This document shows positions 42,894 to 52,045 of a stretch of 64,000 nt of DNA, one piece after another; position 1 is the first letter of the stretch, and every line of letters begins with the position of its first letter. The notes under the pieces were generated by a model. That model searched no databases. It saw only the letters and a list, made by a program, of their open reading frames with translations, and was not told the DNA's origin. The stretch lies in contig OY969771.1 in assembly GCA_963702925.1 (NCBI GenBank), positions 1,240,001 through 1,304,000 of the forward strand. Direction: 5' to 3'. Made by a program: the position numbers and the translations under genes. The DNA is from CAIKMD01 sp963702925 (GTDB lineage: Bacteria; Pseudomonadota; Alphaproteobacteria; ATCC43930; CGMCC-115725).

Positions 42894-44747
42894 ATGAACC
42901 GACTGCTGCTCGGCCTCGTGACCCTGGCATTGGCAAGCGCGCACAGCGCCGTGGCAGCGGATACGCCGCAAAGCCCGGCCGCCGGCGCTCACCCCCATAA
43001 CGTCGTGCTCTTCGTCCCCGACGGCTTGCGGGCGCGCATGGTGACGCCGCAGACCGCGCCGACTATGGCCGCCATTCGCGACCAGGGCGTCAACTTCCAG
43101 AATAGCCATTCGATGTTCCCCACCTTCACCATGCCGAACGCGTCGGCGCTCGCGACCGGACATTGGCTCGGCGATACCGGCATCTTCAGCAACACGATCT
43201 TCGCCGGCTATGCGGTCGCGGCGGCCGGCGGCAGCGTCACCCCGTTCCTCGAAAGCGATGCCGTGCTCGGCGATGCCGACGAGCACCACAACGGCAATCT
43301 GCTCGACGAGACGACCTTGCTCGAGGCAGCGCGCGCCTCCGGTTTCAGCACCGCGGCGATCGGCAAGGTTGGGCCGGTGCTGATCTTCGATCACAAGGAC
43401 CGCAGCGGCGCGCCCACCATCGTCGTCGACGATGCCACCGGGAGCGCCGCGGGCATTCCGCTGGCGCCCGACATCGCCGCGGCGATGAAGGACGCGCTGC
43501 TGCCGCTGGCGACCCCCAGCCGCGGCCTCAATGGCGATGCCGGGACGATGACAAATCCGGGCACGACCTTCGCCAATGTAATCCAGCAGAACTACTTTGC
43601 CGACGTCACGACCAAAGTGGTGCTGCCGCTGTTCAAGGCGCGCAACCAGCCCTTCGTGCTGGTGTTCTGGTCGCGCGACCCCGATGGCAGTCAGCACAAT
43701 CAAGGCGACAGCCTCAATCAGCTCATGCCCGGGATCAACGGACCGACCTCGCTCGCCGCCATCAAGAACGCCGACGACGATTTGGCAAAGCTCCGCGCCG
43801 CGCTCGACCGGCTGGGCCTCGCCGCCGATACCGACATCGTCATCGCCGCGGATCACGGCTTTTCGACCATCGCGAAGGAAAGCCACACCAGCCCGGCCGC
43901 GAGCGCGCATTACGCAGATGTGCCGCAACATTTCCTGCCGCCCGGCTTCCTCGCGCTCGATCTTGCGACGGCACTCAATCTGCCGAGCTTCGATGTCAAC
44001 GACAAGAACGCGCAGATCCTTGCCGAGCATCATCCGAAAGCCGGCAATGCGGCGATCGGGCTCGATCCCGCGCATCCCGATCTCATCGTCGCGGCGAATG
44101 GCGGCTCGGATCTCGTCTATATTCCGAGTCTCGACAAGAAGCTTGCCGCACGCACCGTCGCCGCCTTGTTGAAGCAAGACTATGTCAGCGGGCTGTTCGT
44201 CGACGACCGGCTCGGCCGCATCGCCGGAACCTTGCCTTTGAGCGCGATCGGACTGCGCGGCGATGCCGTGACGCCGACGCCCTCGATCGTCGTGAATTTC
44301 CGCAGCTTCGCCACCGGCTGCGCCGAGCCGACCACCTGCACCGCCGAAATCGCCGACACGCCCTTGCAGCAAGGCCAGGGCATGCATGGCAGCTTCAGCC
44401 GCGGCGAAACCATGAATTTCATGGCCGCCATCGGCCCCGATTTCAAAGCGGGTTTTGCCGATCCGGCGCCGGTCAGCAACGCGGATATCGGCAAAACCTT
44501 GGCGCATCTCCTCGGCCTCAAGATCGCCGCCAAGGGCAAGCTCGAAGGGCGCGTGATTGCGGAAGCTTTGCCCGGCGGAGCGACACCGCCAGCCGTTTCC
44601 GCGACCTTGCGCGCGAAGCTTTCCGCCAACGGGCTCGCGACCCTGCTGCTCTATCAGCAGGTCGGCAGCGCGCGTTATTTCGACGCCGCCGGCTTCCCCG
44701 GCCGCACCCTCGGATTGGGCACGCCTTCCACCACCGCCTCGCGCTGA
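42894..44747 (+). CDS. Exported type I phosphodiesterase/nucleotide pyrophosphatase
   Basis: A 617-residue member of the alkaline phosphatase superfamily. An N-terminal signal peptide (LLLGLVTLALASAHSAVA) precedes the catalytic domain. Metal-site pieces are visible: LFVPDGLRARM (first Asp), FTMPNASALATGHWLGD near the nucleophile, WSRDPDGSQHNQGDS (Asp and His) and VIAADHGFST (Asp and His). The usual nucleophile Thr/Ser position reads MPNAS, so the exact nucleophile is uncertain. The start is ATG at 42894, with GGAGG correctly spaced; an ATG five codons earlier overlaps that signal. Likely periplasmic; the substrate is unknown. Confidence 0.85.
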   Translation: MNRLLLGLVTLALASAHSAVAADTPQSPAAGAHPHNVVLFVPDGLRARMVTPQTAPTMAAIRDQGVNFQNSHSMFPTFTMPNASALATGHWLGDTGIFSNTIFAGYAVAAAGGSVTPFLESDAVLGDADEHHNGNLLDETTLLEAARASGFSTAAIGKVGPVLIFDHKDRSGAPTIVVDDATGSAAGIPLAPDIAAAMKDALLPLATPSRGLNGDAGTMTNPGTTFANVIQQNYFADVTTKVVLPLFKARNQPFVLVFWSRDPDGSQHNQGDSLNQLMPGINGPTSLAAIKNADDDLAKLRAALDRLGLAADTDIVIAADHGFSTIAKESHTSPAASAHYADVPQHFLPPGFLALDLATALNLPSFDVNDKNAQILAEHHPKAGNAAIGLDPAHPDLIVAANGGSDLVYIPSLDKKLAARTVAALLKQDYVSGLFVDDRLGRIAGTLPLSAIGLRGDAVTPTPSIVVNFRSFATGCAEPTTCTAEIADTPLQQGQGMHGSFSRGETMNFMAAIGPDFKAGFADPAPVSNADIGKTLAHLLGLKIAAKGKLEGRVIAEALPGGATPPAVSATLRAKLSANGLATLLLYQQVGSARYFDAAGFPGRTLGLGTPSTTASR

Positions 44748-44804
44748 CGCCGGTCTTGTGCTACCAAAACTCCGGCCGATCTGGGAGGGCCGGAGGACGA
44801 CGCC

Positions 44805-45725
44805 ATGATCAATCTGCAGGACATCCGCTATGTGCGGCTGGGGACGCGGGACCTCGAAGGCGCGATCGACTACGCGACCAAGATCCTGGGACTGCAGCTC
44901 GCGGCGCGCGAGGGCAAGGCCGCTTATTTCCGTAGCGACAAGGTCGATGTGCGCGGCGACACGCGCGATCATACGCTGGTCTATTTCGAAGGCGACCCGA
45001 GCGATCATACCATCGGCTTCGACCTCAAGGACCCGGCGGATTTCGACGCGGCAGGCGCGGCGTTGGACAATGCGGGTTATCCCGCGCGGGCGCTCGGCAA
45101 GGACGACACCGAGCTGCGCCGGGCGCGCGGCGTGATCCAGTCGCGCGATCCCACCGGCAACAAGATCGAAATCGTGGCGCGGCCCTATCATACCGGCCAG
45201 CGCTATTTCCCGAGCCGCGACGCCGGGATCACGCATTTCAGCCATATCGGATTGAACTCGACCGACGCGCCGCGCGACGAGAAATTCTGGACGCAGCTGT
45301 GCGGCGCGCGCGTCTCGGATTGGCTGGGCGACGCGCCGCTTCTGCGGATCAGCACCTGCCATCATTCGATCGCGATATTTCCGGCAGCAAGGCCCGGCGT
45401 TCAGCACATCAATCACCAGGTCGAAGACATCGACGACGTGATGAAGTCCTATTATTTCCTCAAGGAAAAGGGCGTGAAGATCGCCTGGGGTCCGGGCCGA
45501 CATCCGCTGTCGACCGCGGTGATGGTCTATTTCTACGGACCCGACAACATGGTCTATGAATATTCCTGCGGCGTGAAGCACATCAGGCCCGAGGACGAAG
45601 CGAGTTACCGGCCGCGGCAATTTCCGCCGACGCTGACCTCGTTCTGCATGTGGGGCTCGGTGCCCGATTTCCCGGCGATGGAAGCGGCGATGACGCCGAC
45701 GAAGCCGGCGCTCAAAGCCGTCTAG
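44805..45725 (+). CDS. Type I extradiol dioxygenase-like (VOC) protein
   Basis: A 306-residue protein with two vicinal-oxygen-chelate modules, as in 2,3-dihydroxybiphenyl or catechol 2,3-dioxygenases. The three expected iron ligands are visible: His in THFSHIGLNS, His in QHINHQVED and Glu in NMVYEYSCG. Aromatic ring cleavage is therefore plausible, though the substrate is not clear. No catabolic partners (hydrolase, decarboxylase) lie alongside; the next genes are two efflux pumps on the other strand. Confidence 0.85.
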   Translation: MINLQDIRYVRLGTRDLEGAIDYATKILGLQLAAREGKAAYFRSDKVDVRGDTRDHTLVYFEGDPSDHTIGFDLKDPADFDAAGAALDNAGYPARALGKDDTELRRARGVIQSRDPTGNKIEIVARPYHTGQRYFPSRDAGITHFSHIGLNSTDAPRDEKFWTQLCGARVSDWLGDAPLLRISTCHHSIAIFPAARPGVQHINHQVEDIDDVMKSYYFLKEKGVKIAWGPGRHPLSTAVMVYFYGPDNMVYEYSCGVKHIRPEDEASYRPRQFPPTLTSFCMWGSVPDFPAMEAAMTPTKPALKAV

Positions 45726-45736
45726 AACGCGATGAT

Positions 45737-47176
45737 CTAGTCGGTACCGGGCGGCTTGCCGGGCCGCGCGGCGACCGCACGGTGGCCGCTGACTTCGGCG
45801 CCGGCATCCGGCGCCAGCCGCGCGAAATAAAAGCAAGATGCGAGCGTTACCACGGTCATCAGCACGAAGGTGATCTGCAGATCCTCGACCGGAATCTCGG
45901 TCACGGAATCATGGCGCGACACCAGCACCAGATTGAGGACCACCGCGGCAAAAGCCACGCCCATGCCATTGGAGATCTGCTGCATCATGCTGGAAAAGCT
46001 CGTCGCCGCGCTCATGCGCGGGGCCGCGATGTCGGCAAAGGCGATGCTATTGAGCGCGGTATAGTGCAGGGAGCGGAAAAAACCGCCGATCAGCAGGCCA
46101 AGAAAGATCAGCACGACCGGCGTGGCTTCGGTAAAGGCCGCGCACATCAGCACGCCGAGCGCGCTGAGGATCGCGTTGCCGAAGAGAACCGTGCGAAACC
46201 CGAAACGCCGCAGAATCGGGATCGCCGCGATCTTCATCGCAAAGGAACCGAGCGCGGTCGCGAGGGTCAGCAGGCCCGAGGTGAAAGCGGTGAAGCCGAT
46301 CCCGACTTGCAGCAGGATAGGCAACAGGTAGTTGAGCGAGGCGGTGCCGAGGCGAAAGAGCGTGCCGCCGAGAACGCTTACCGAAAAGGTCTCGATCCGC
46401 AGCAAGGTCGGGTCGATCACGGGATGCGGCTGGCGCCGCACATGCCAAGCGGTTGCAAAGCCCGCGGCGAGCGAGAGGCCGAGCAGCGCCAGCATCAGGG
46501 CGAGGCTCGAATCGGGCCGCTCGACCAGGTCGCAATCGTAAACGAGGCTGGCGATCGACGTGCCGGAGAGCAGAAACCCGACCCAATCGAGCGAGGGCGT
46601 TTGCGGCTCGCGATAATTCTCGATGAAGGTCGTCACCAGAACGAAGCCGAGAATCCCGACCGGCAGATTGAGGAAAAAGATCCAGCGCCAAGAGGCATAA
46701 GTCGTGATGAAACCGCCGACCGGGGGCCCAAGGATCGGACCGACTAGCGCGGGCACGGTGAGATACGCCATGGCGGTGACGAATTCCGAGCGCTCGATGC
46801 TGCGGAACATGATGAGCCGGCCCACCGGCACCATCATCGCGCCGCCCATGCCTTGCAGCACGCGCGCAGCTGTCAACTCGATAACGTCGTTGCAGAAGCC
46901 GCACAAGATCGAGCCAAGCGTGAAGACCGCGATCGCGGCGCGGAAGACCGAGCGGGCGCCGAAGCGGTCGGCAACCCAGCCGCTCACCGGGATGAAGATG
47001 GCAAGACTCAGCACATAAGAGGTGATGCCGATGCTCAGATGAATCGGCGTTGTCCCAAATGATTCCGCCATTTGCGGCAGCGCCGTCGTGATGACGGTGC
47101 CGTCGAGATTCTCCATGAAGAGCGCCGAGGCGACGATCAACGGCACGATCATGGTGCGGGAAATGGGCAATGCCAT
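45737..47176 (-). CDS. DHA2-family MFS drug efflux transporter, copy 1
   Basis: A 479-residue, 14-helix drug:H+ antiporter. Signatures are LDGTVITTALPQMA in helix 1, GWVADRFGAR in the loop between helices 2 and 3, and the motif C region GPILGPPVGGFI. FIENYRE and the C-terminal FARLAPDAGAEVSGH are shared with the next gene, so the two are paralogues. It is downstream of copy 2, separated by 53 bases, and probably co-transcribed. Confidence 0.92.
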   Translation of the reverse strand: MALPISRTMIVPLIVASALFMENLDGTVITTALPQMAESFGTTPIHLSIGITSYVLSLAIFIPVSGWVADRFGARSVFRAAIAVFTLGSILCGFCNDVIELTAARVLQGMGGAMMVPVGRLIMFRSIERSEFVTAMAYLTVPALVGPILGPPVGGFITTYASWRWIFFLNLPVGILGFVLVTTFIENYREPQTPSLDWVGFLLSGTSIASLVYDCDLVERPDSSLALMLALLGLSLAAGFATAWHVRRQPHPVIDPTLLRIETFSVSVLGGTLFRLGTASLNYLLPILLQVGIGFTAFTSGLLTLATALGSFAMKIAAIPILRRFGFRTVLFGNAILSALGVLMCAAFTEATPVVLIFLGLLIGGFFRSLHYTALNSIAFADIAAPRMSAATSFSSMMQQISNGMGVAFAAVVLNLVLVSRHDSVTEIPVEDLQITFVLMTVVTLASCFYFARLAPDAGAEVSGHRAVAARPGKPPGTD

Positions 47177-47229
47177 GCGGCGGCGATCCTAGCCCATTCT
47201 TGCCGCGGCTTGCGACCGACGGCTTGGCG

Positions 47230-48663
47230 TTAGTCGGCGGCCGCCTCGGTCGGCTGCGCCACACGTCCATGACCGCTGACCTCGGCGCCGGCATCGGGAG
47301 CGAGGCGTGCGTAGAAGAAACAGCCCGACAGCGCCACCAGCGACATTACGACGAAGACGATCCGGATGTCGTTCACGGACACCGTGGTGAACGCTTCGCT
47401 GCGGATGAGTTGGGTGACGTGCAGCAGCACGGCGGCAACCGCGACGCCCATCCCGTTCATCACCTGTTGCATCACGCTCGAAAAGCTGGTCGCCGCACTG
47501 GTGCGGTGATTGGGGATATCGGCATAGGCAAGCGTCGTCAGCCCGGTGAACTGCAATGAGCGGAAGAACCCGCCGATCAGCAGCACGAGGAACACGACAT
47601 AGCCCGGCGTCGAGAGGCCGACGAACGCGCAGACGACGATCGCGCCCGCACTGATGAAGCCGTTGCCGAGCAGCACGGTGCGGAAGCCCCAGCGCCGCAG
47701 GACCGGCGGAATCGCCATCTTCATGGTGAGCGAGCTCAATGCCGCGGCCAAGGTGATGATCCCGGACTGGAAGGCCGACATGCCCATATTGACCTGCAGC
47801 AGGATCGCCATGAGATAGCTGACCGAGCCCGCGCCGATGCGGAACAACGCGCCGACCGCGACGCCCGTGAAGAAGGACGGGATGCGCAACAGGCTCAGAT
47901 CGACGATCGGCTCGGCGCGCCGCAGCATGTACCAGGCGGCGAAACCGCCCGAGACGATGCTCAACGCGAACAATCCGATGGTGAAAACGGCACTGGTCTC
48001 GGGCTGGACCACGAGATCACAATCGAGAACCAGCGCCGCGATCGCGATGCCGGTGAAGACGAATCCGATCCAGTCGAAATCCGGGCTTTCCTCTTCGCGA
48101 TAATTCTCGATGAAGAACCAGACGAGAACCGCGCCGATGAGGCCGATCGGCAAGTTGAGAAAGAAGATCCAGCGCCACGACGCATAGGTCGTGATGAAGC
48201 CGCCAACCGGTGGGCCCAGCACCGGCCCGATCATCGCGGACATGGTGAGATAGGATAAGGCGCGCACCAGACCGGCTTTGCCCACGGCGCGGAACAGCAC
48301 CAGCCGGCCCACGGGCACCATCATCGCGCCGCCGATGCCTTGGAACACGCGCGACAACGCAAACTCCGTCACGCCGTCGCAGATGCCGCAGAGAACCGAG
48401 CCCAAGGTGAAGACCCCGATCGCCGCGCTGAAGATGGTGCGCGCGCCGAAGCGATCGGCGACCCAACCGCTCACCGGGATGAAGACCGCCAAGCTCAGCA
48501 TATAGGCGGTAATGCCGATGCTGAGATGAATCGGGGTCGTGCCGAAGGAGACCGCCATTTGCGGCAAGGCGGTCGTGATCACGGTCCCGTCGAGATTCTG
48601 CATGAAGAGCGCCGCAGCGACGATCCCGAGCAGAAGGTTGTAGCGCGATATCTGGAGCGACAT
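47230..48663 (-). CDS. DHA2-family MFS drug efflux transporter, copy 2
   Basis: A 477-residue, 14-helix antiporter. It shares with copy 1 the motifs LDGTVITTALPQMA, GWVADRFGAR, GPVLGPPVGGFI and the end YARLAPDAGAEVSGH, though long stretches differ (for example QVNMGMSAFQSG here against QVGIGFTAFTSG there). The start is ATG at 48663 (MSLQISRYN); an upstream in-frame start adds nine residues. The pair looks like an old tandem duplication rather than a recent one. No local regulator (TetR or MarR) is present. Confidence 0.92.
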   Translation of the reverse strand: MSLQISRYNLLLGIVAAALFMQNLDGTVITTALPQMAVSFGTTPIHLSIGITAYMLSLAVFIPVSGWVADRFGARTIFSAAIGVFTLGSVLCGICDGVTEFALSRVFQGIGGAMMVPVGRLVLFRAVGKAGLVRALSYLTMSAMIGPVLGPPVGGFITTYASWRWIFFLNLPIGLIGAVLVWFFIENYREEESPDFDWIGFVFTGIAIAALVLDCDLVVQPETSAVFTIGLFALSIVSGGFAAWYMLRRAEPIVDLSLLRIPSFFTGVAVGALFRIGAGSVSYLMAILLQVNMGMSAFQSGIITLAAALSSLTMKMAIPPVLRRWGFRTVLLGNGFISAGAIVVCAFVGLSTPGYVVFLVLLIGGFFRSLQFTGLTTLAYADIPNHRTSAATSFSSVMQQVMNGMGVAVAAVLLHVTQLIRSEAFTTVSVNDIRIVFVVMSLVALSGCFFYARLAPDAGAEVSGHGRVAQPTEAAAD

Positions 48664-48845
48664 TCGACCGAGTCCGGAGGCGGCACGCAAAGGGCCAATT
48701 TATGGCTTTGCGCTCCATTTACAACCGCGCCAGCGGCATTGCAGCCCTCCGCAAAGCGGCCGCGAAGCATGGCGCTTCACCTTCGCGGCGAAGGCCGCTA
48801 AAATCCCCGCGATTTTCCCCTTATAAAACCACGGGAGCGCCTGCG

Positions 48846-49355
48846 ATGCCCATTACCATGTACTCCGGATCGGTTCCGGTCTTCCTGCAACTTCTGCCGG
48901 CGTTGTCGGGCTGCCTCGACAAGGCGCAAGCCTTCGCCGAGCAGCGCAAATACGACCCGAATCTTTTGCTGCAGTTGCGGCTGGCGCCCGACATGTTCCC
49001 GCTCGCGCGCCAAGTGCAGCAGGCGACCGCCCATGCCTGCGCGCCGGGACGGATCGCCGGCGTCGAGTTGCCGAAATTCACCGATACCGGTGCGAATTTC
49101 GGCGAGCTCAAGCAGCGTATTGCGACGGTGGTGGATTTCCTCAAGAGTATCCAGCCGGCGCAGATCGATGGCAAGGAAGACAGCGAAGTGACGGTGCAGC
49201 TTGGCCCGAACACGCGCACCTTCCGGGCGCAAACGCTGCTCTACCACCACGCGCTGCCGAATTTCTATTTCCATACCACGACGGCCTATGACATCCTGCG
49301 CCATTGCGGGGTCGAACTCGGCAAGCGCGACTTCATGGGACAGCAACCAAGCTAA
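48846..49355 (+). CDS. DUF1993 family protein
   Basis: A 169-residue protein matching DUF1993, a DinB-like four-helix family of unknown function. Characteristic parts are the N-terminus MPITMYSGSVPVFLQLL, ALLDKAQ-like SGCLDKAQAFAEQRKYDP, LAPDMFPLARQVQ, and the C-terminal ALPNFYFHTTTAYDILRHCG followed by GKRDFMG. The start is ATG at 48846; the longer open frame to 48702 is basic and unlikely. It stands alone, divergent from the pumps. Confidence 0.88.
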   Translation: MPITMYSGSVPVFLQLLPALSGCLDKAQAFAEQRKYDPNLLLQLRLAPDMFPLARQVQQATAHACAPGRIAGVELPKFTDTGANFGELKQRIATVVDFLKSIQPAQIDGKEDSEVTVQLGPNTRTFRAQTLLYHHALPNFYFHTTTAYDILRHCGVELGKRDFMGQQPS

Positions 49356-49417
49356 GCAACGCCCCGGCCCGGCCGCATCGTTGCGGCCGGGCCGGTTCGC
49401 CTTTCGCCGTTATTGCA

Positions 49418-51097
49418 TCACTCCAGCGGCTCGACTTTGACCACCGTCGCCGCGTGATTGCTCCCCGCCCAGAACGTGACTGGCGTCGTCGAATTGTCGA
49501 CGAAGACGCGCCGCACATTGGTATCCGCCGGCATCGGATATTCGATCGCTTGCCCGGTTTCCGGATCGAGGCGGACGATGCGGTCGGTGGTCATGCCGCC
49601 GGTCCAGAGCTCGCCGTTCTTGTCCCAGGTCACGTCGTAAGGCGCGGTGAATTGCGTCGGCATTTCCCATTCCTGGATCGCGCCGCTTTTGGTATCGAGC
49701 ATGGCGACGCGATTGCCGCCATATTCGGCGAACCAGAAGCGATCCTGATCGTCCATATGGCCGCGGCGCGGTCGCGAATTATCGGTTGGCGTCGTATAAA
49801 ATGACGTCTTACCGCTCTTGGCATCGATGCGGCCGATCCAGCGGCCAACGAAATCGGTGAAGAACAGATTGTCGCGCGAATCGGCCGCAATCCCGTAGAT
49901 CGCGTGCGGGCGATGGGCTTGCGGCCAATCGTCCGGCAAACCCTTATAGGGCTCGAGATGCTCCATTTTGCCGGACGCGATGTCGAGCCGGTAAATGTCG
50001 CCATGGCCGACATTGTTGGTCCACACTTTCCCGTCCACATCGGAGCGGGTCGTGACCATGTTGATCTGGGCGACGTCGTCGTTCGCCTCCTTCGGCAGGC
50101 TCCAGAGCTTGAACTTCTTGGTGTTGCGATCGAACTTCGCGAGCGCGCCCTGGAACATCACGCCGAGCCAGAAATCGCCCTTCTTATCGGTTTCGAGGTC
50201 GAGCATGCCGACGGGATAGCCTTGCTTGAGCGTCGGCACGGGATATTCGGTGACCTTGCCGCTTTTGGGATCGAGGCTGCCGAAATACATTTCGCCGAAA
50301 TCCGAATACCAGACTTGGCCCTTGGGATCGACGATCACGTCATGCGGCTCGACGGTCGGACGCGGCAGCGCATATTCGGTAATGACGACATGCGTGCCCC
50401 GACCGCTCACGCGCGGAAAGGTCTTGAGCGCGTATTTCCATTCGGGGCCCGCACTGAGATTGACGCTGGCCAAATAGTCGGCTTGTCGGCGCACAACATC
50501 GGCGGGCGGCGTGTTCTCGGGCGGGCCGACGCGCTTTTGCGGCTTGATCGGCTGGCTGACCTGCGCGTAGTGATTCATGCGATCGATGGTTGCGACCCAT
50601 TCATCCGCCGTATGCGTCGAGCGCGCCACCCGCTCCAGCGTGTGACAGCCGACGCAATTGAGGAAAGTCGCCTTCTGCGCCGGCGTGCCAGGAAAACTCG
50701 CCATCCATTCCGCGTTGGTAAGCTGCGAAGCGAGATCGTGAGCCGGCTTGAGCTTGAGATTGACCGTTGCGGGGGTCGGCGGCGCGATCTGCGCCGCGCC
50801 GTCGCCATCGAGCTCGAAACCTGCAGCGCGAATGGCGAGAAAATAATTACCGGCATCGAGCTTGCTCGCCGGAAAGCTGTAACGCCCATCAGGGCCCGTG
50901 ACGACGGAAACACTGATCGTCGAAGGAAACTTATTGGCGGTCACCACGACGCCTTCGAGCGGCGCGCCATCGGGCCCCGTGACCTGACCGGTTAACGCGG
51001 CTGTTGTATCAGCCCGGGCGTCGCGCGCCCCGATTCCGGCTTGCAGCAGAACGACAAAGACGGCAAACGCCACCGGTACGACGCGATTGGCGCGCAT
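49418..51097 (-). CDS. Exported Vgb-like propeller protein with CxxCH and CarboxypepD-like domains
   Basis: A 559-residue secreted protein. Domains in order: signal peptide (first 29 residues, ending near ARDARA), a carboxypeptidase-regulatory-like beta-sandwich (LTGQVTGPDGAPLEGVVVT), a single heme-binding CxxCH (NCVGCHTLERVARS near residue 146), and a C-terminal beta-propeller related to streptogramin B lyase (Vgb), with repeats such as PHDVIVDPKGQVWYSDFG. The combination suggests a periplasmic c-type heme protein with a propeller enzyme or sensor, rather than an antibiotic lyase. The substrate is unknown. Confidence 0.82.
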   Translation of the reverse strand: MRANRVVPVAFAVFVVLLQAGIGARDARADTTAALTGQVTGPDGAPLEGVVVTANKFPSTISVSVVTGPDGRYSFPASKLDAGNYFLAIRAAGFELDGDGAAQIAPPTPATVNLKLKPAHDLASQLTNAEWMASFPGTPAQKATFLNCVGCHTLERVARSTHTADEWVATIDRMNHYAQVSQPIKPQKRVGPPENTPPADVVRRQADYLASVNLSAGPEWKYALKTFPRVSGRGTHVVITEYALPRPTVEPHDVIVDPKGQVWYSDFGEMYFGSLDPKSGKVTEYPVPTLKQGYPVGMLDLETDKKGDFWLGVMFQGALAKFDRNTKKFKLWSLPKEANDDVAQINMVTTRSDVDGKVWTNNVGHGDIYRLDIASGKMEHLEPYKGLPDDWPQAHRPHAIYGIAADSRDNLFFTDFVGRWIGRIDAKSGKTSFYTTPTDNSRPRRGHMDDQDRFWFAEYGGNRVAMLDTKSGAIQEWEMPTQFTAPYDVTWDKNGELWTGGMTTDRIVRLDPETGQAIEYPMPADTNVRRVFVDNSTTPVTFWAGSNHAATVVKVEPLE

Positions 51098-51237
51098 GGG
51101 TTTCCTCCTGGATCTTCGCGGCGAGCTTTTGCTCGCGCATTAGGTGCAAGGCTAAACCTCGCGCCGGGTACTGGCAAGCCGGCCGAGGCACCATGGGCGC
51201 GGCACCGATACCGGAACGGCAAGCGGGAGGAAACCCG

Positions 51238-51633
51238 TCAGCCCTGCTTGGCTTTCAGCCGTTCCGCGATCTTCGCGAGATTGACCAGCGCCCGCTCGTG
51301 CGTGCCGACGCCGATTTGCTCTTTTTCGTCGGCAGCCGAGACTTTGAATTCGATTCGCCGTCCGTCGACCTTGGTCACTTCGGCTTCGCCGGTGACGCGT
51401 TTGCCGACCGGTGTCGCCGCGAGATGACGGACATCCACGCGCGTCCCGACAGCGCTTTCGCCCGGCTCGAGATAAATCTTCAGCGCGTTGAGCGCGGCAT
51501 TTTCCATGATCATGATCATCACCGGCGTCGACAACACCGGCGGGAGCATCGCGTCCTTGAAGTTATTGGCGAGGTGCTCGGGTTTCACCACGAGCTCGAA
51601 ACTGCCTTTGGCGCCGACGGGGACCGGCCGCAT
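51238..51633 (-). CDS. FlK-like hotdog thioesterase
   Basis: A 131-residue protein resembling fluoroacetyl-CoA-thioesterase-like hotdog proteins. The family's catalytic Thr, Glu and His are visible: LSTPVMIMIMENAALNAL (Thr and Glu) and VDVRHLAATPVGKRV (His). Most such genes occur in organisms that never meet fluoroacetate and probably act on other acyl-CoAs. A hairpin lies in its upstream region, 66 bases before the ATG. Confidence 0.82.
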   Translation of the reverse strand: MRPVPVGAKGSFELVVKPEHLANNFKDAMLPPVLSTPVMIMIMENAALNALKIYLEPGESAVGTRVDVRHLAATPVGKRVTGEAEVTKVDGRRIEFKVSAADEKEQIGVGTHERALVNLAKIAERLKAKQG

Positions 51634-52045
51634 TTATTCTCCTGCAATGTTTAGGTCTAAGGCAGAAATGCCGCGCAACGAGAGCCGCTCGAAAATCCGC
51701 GCATCGGTAATTCTACCGATGCGCCTCGATCCATCAGCTCGACCTTGGCGAGCAAAATCCGCAGCTTCCATAACAATGTTATGATCGAACGTAATCTTAG
51801 CGCCCACAACCGCCATTTTCGCAACGCAATTGAGACGAATCCTCTCCTTCCGCCGCAGCCGATCGCCTTGTGATCGCGCTTGCCGGATGTGCGGCCAACG
51901 ATTGCTTAACCAGCTTGGCGAAGAATAGAGCCCGCTAGCGAAACATGTCGGGCACCGGCGCCAAGACGGCACGGATGGGGCCCTGGCAAAGGCGCAACTT
52001 TTTGCCGGATTTTCCCAAGGGCCGGCCGCCACAGGAGCAGACCGC
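51634..52045. other. 412-base gap upstream of the coiled-coil gene
   Basis: No convincing gene is seen. AT-rich sequence around 51,760-51,830 may hold a promoter for either side. A minus-strand frame of about 60 codons (MAVVGAKITFDHNIVMEA at its start, near 51,818) ends directly before the thioesterase ATG, but it lacks a clear ribosome-binding site and I do not recognise it. A perfect hairpin lies at 51699-51724. Confidence 0.5.
51699..51724. repeat. Perfect 11-bp palindromic hairpin
   Basis: GCGCATCGGTA is followed after ATTC by its exact complement TACCGATGCGC. It lies upstream of the FlK-like thioesterase on the minus strand and about 320 bases before the coiled-coil gene on the plus strand. 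No T-run follows on either strand, so an operator or mRNA leader hairpin is more likely than a terminator. Confidence 0.5.

Noticed and set aside
42855..45836. A 993-codon open frame antisense to the phosphodiesterase and dioxygenase genes
   Set aside because: The opposite strand encodes two well-recognised families with proper starts; the antisense frame is low-complexity, rich in Arg, Gly and His, and is open because of high GC third positions.
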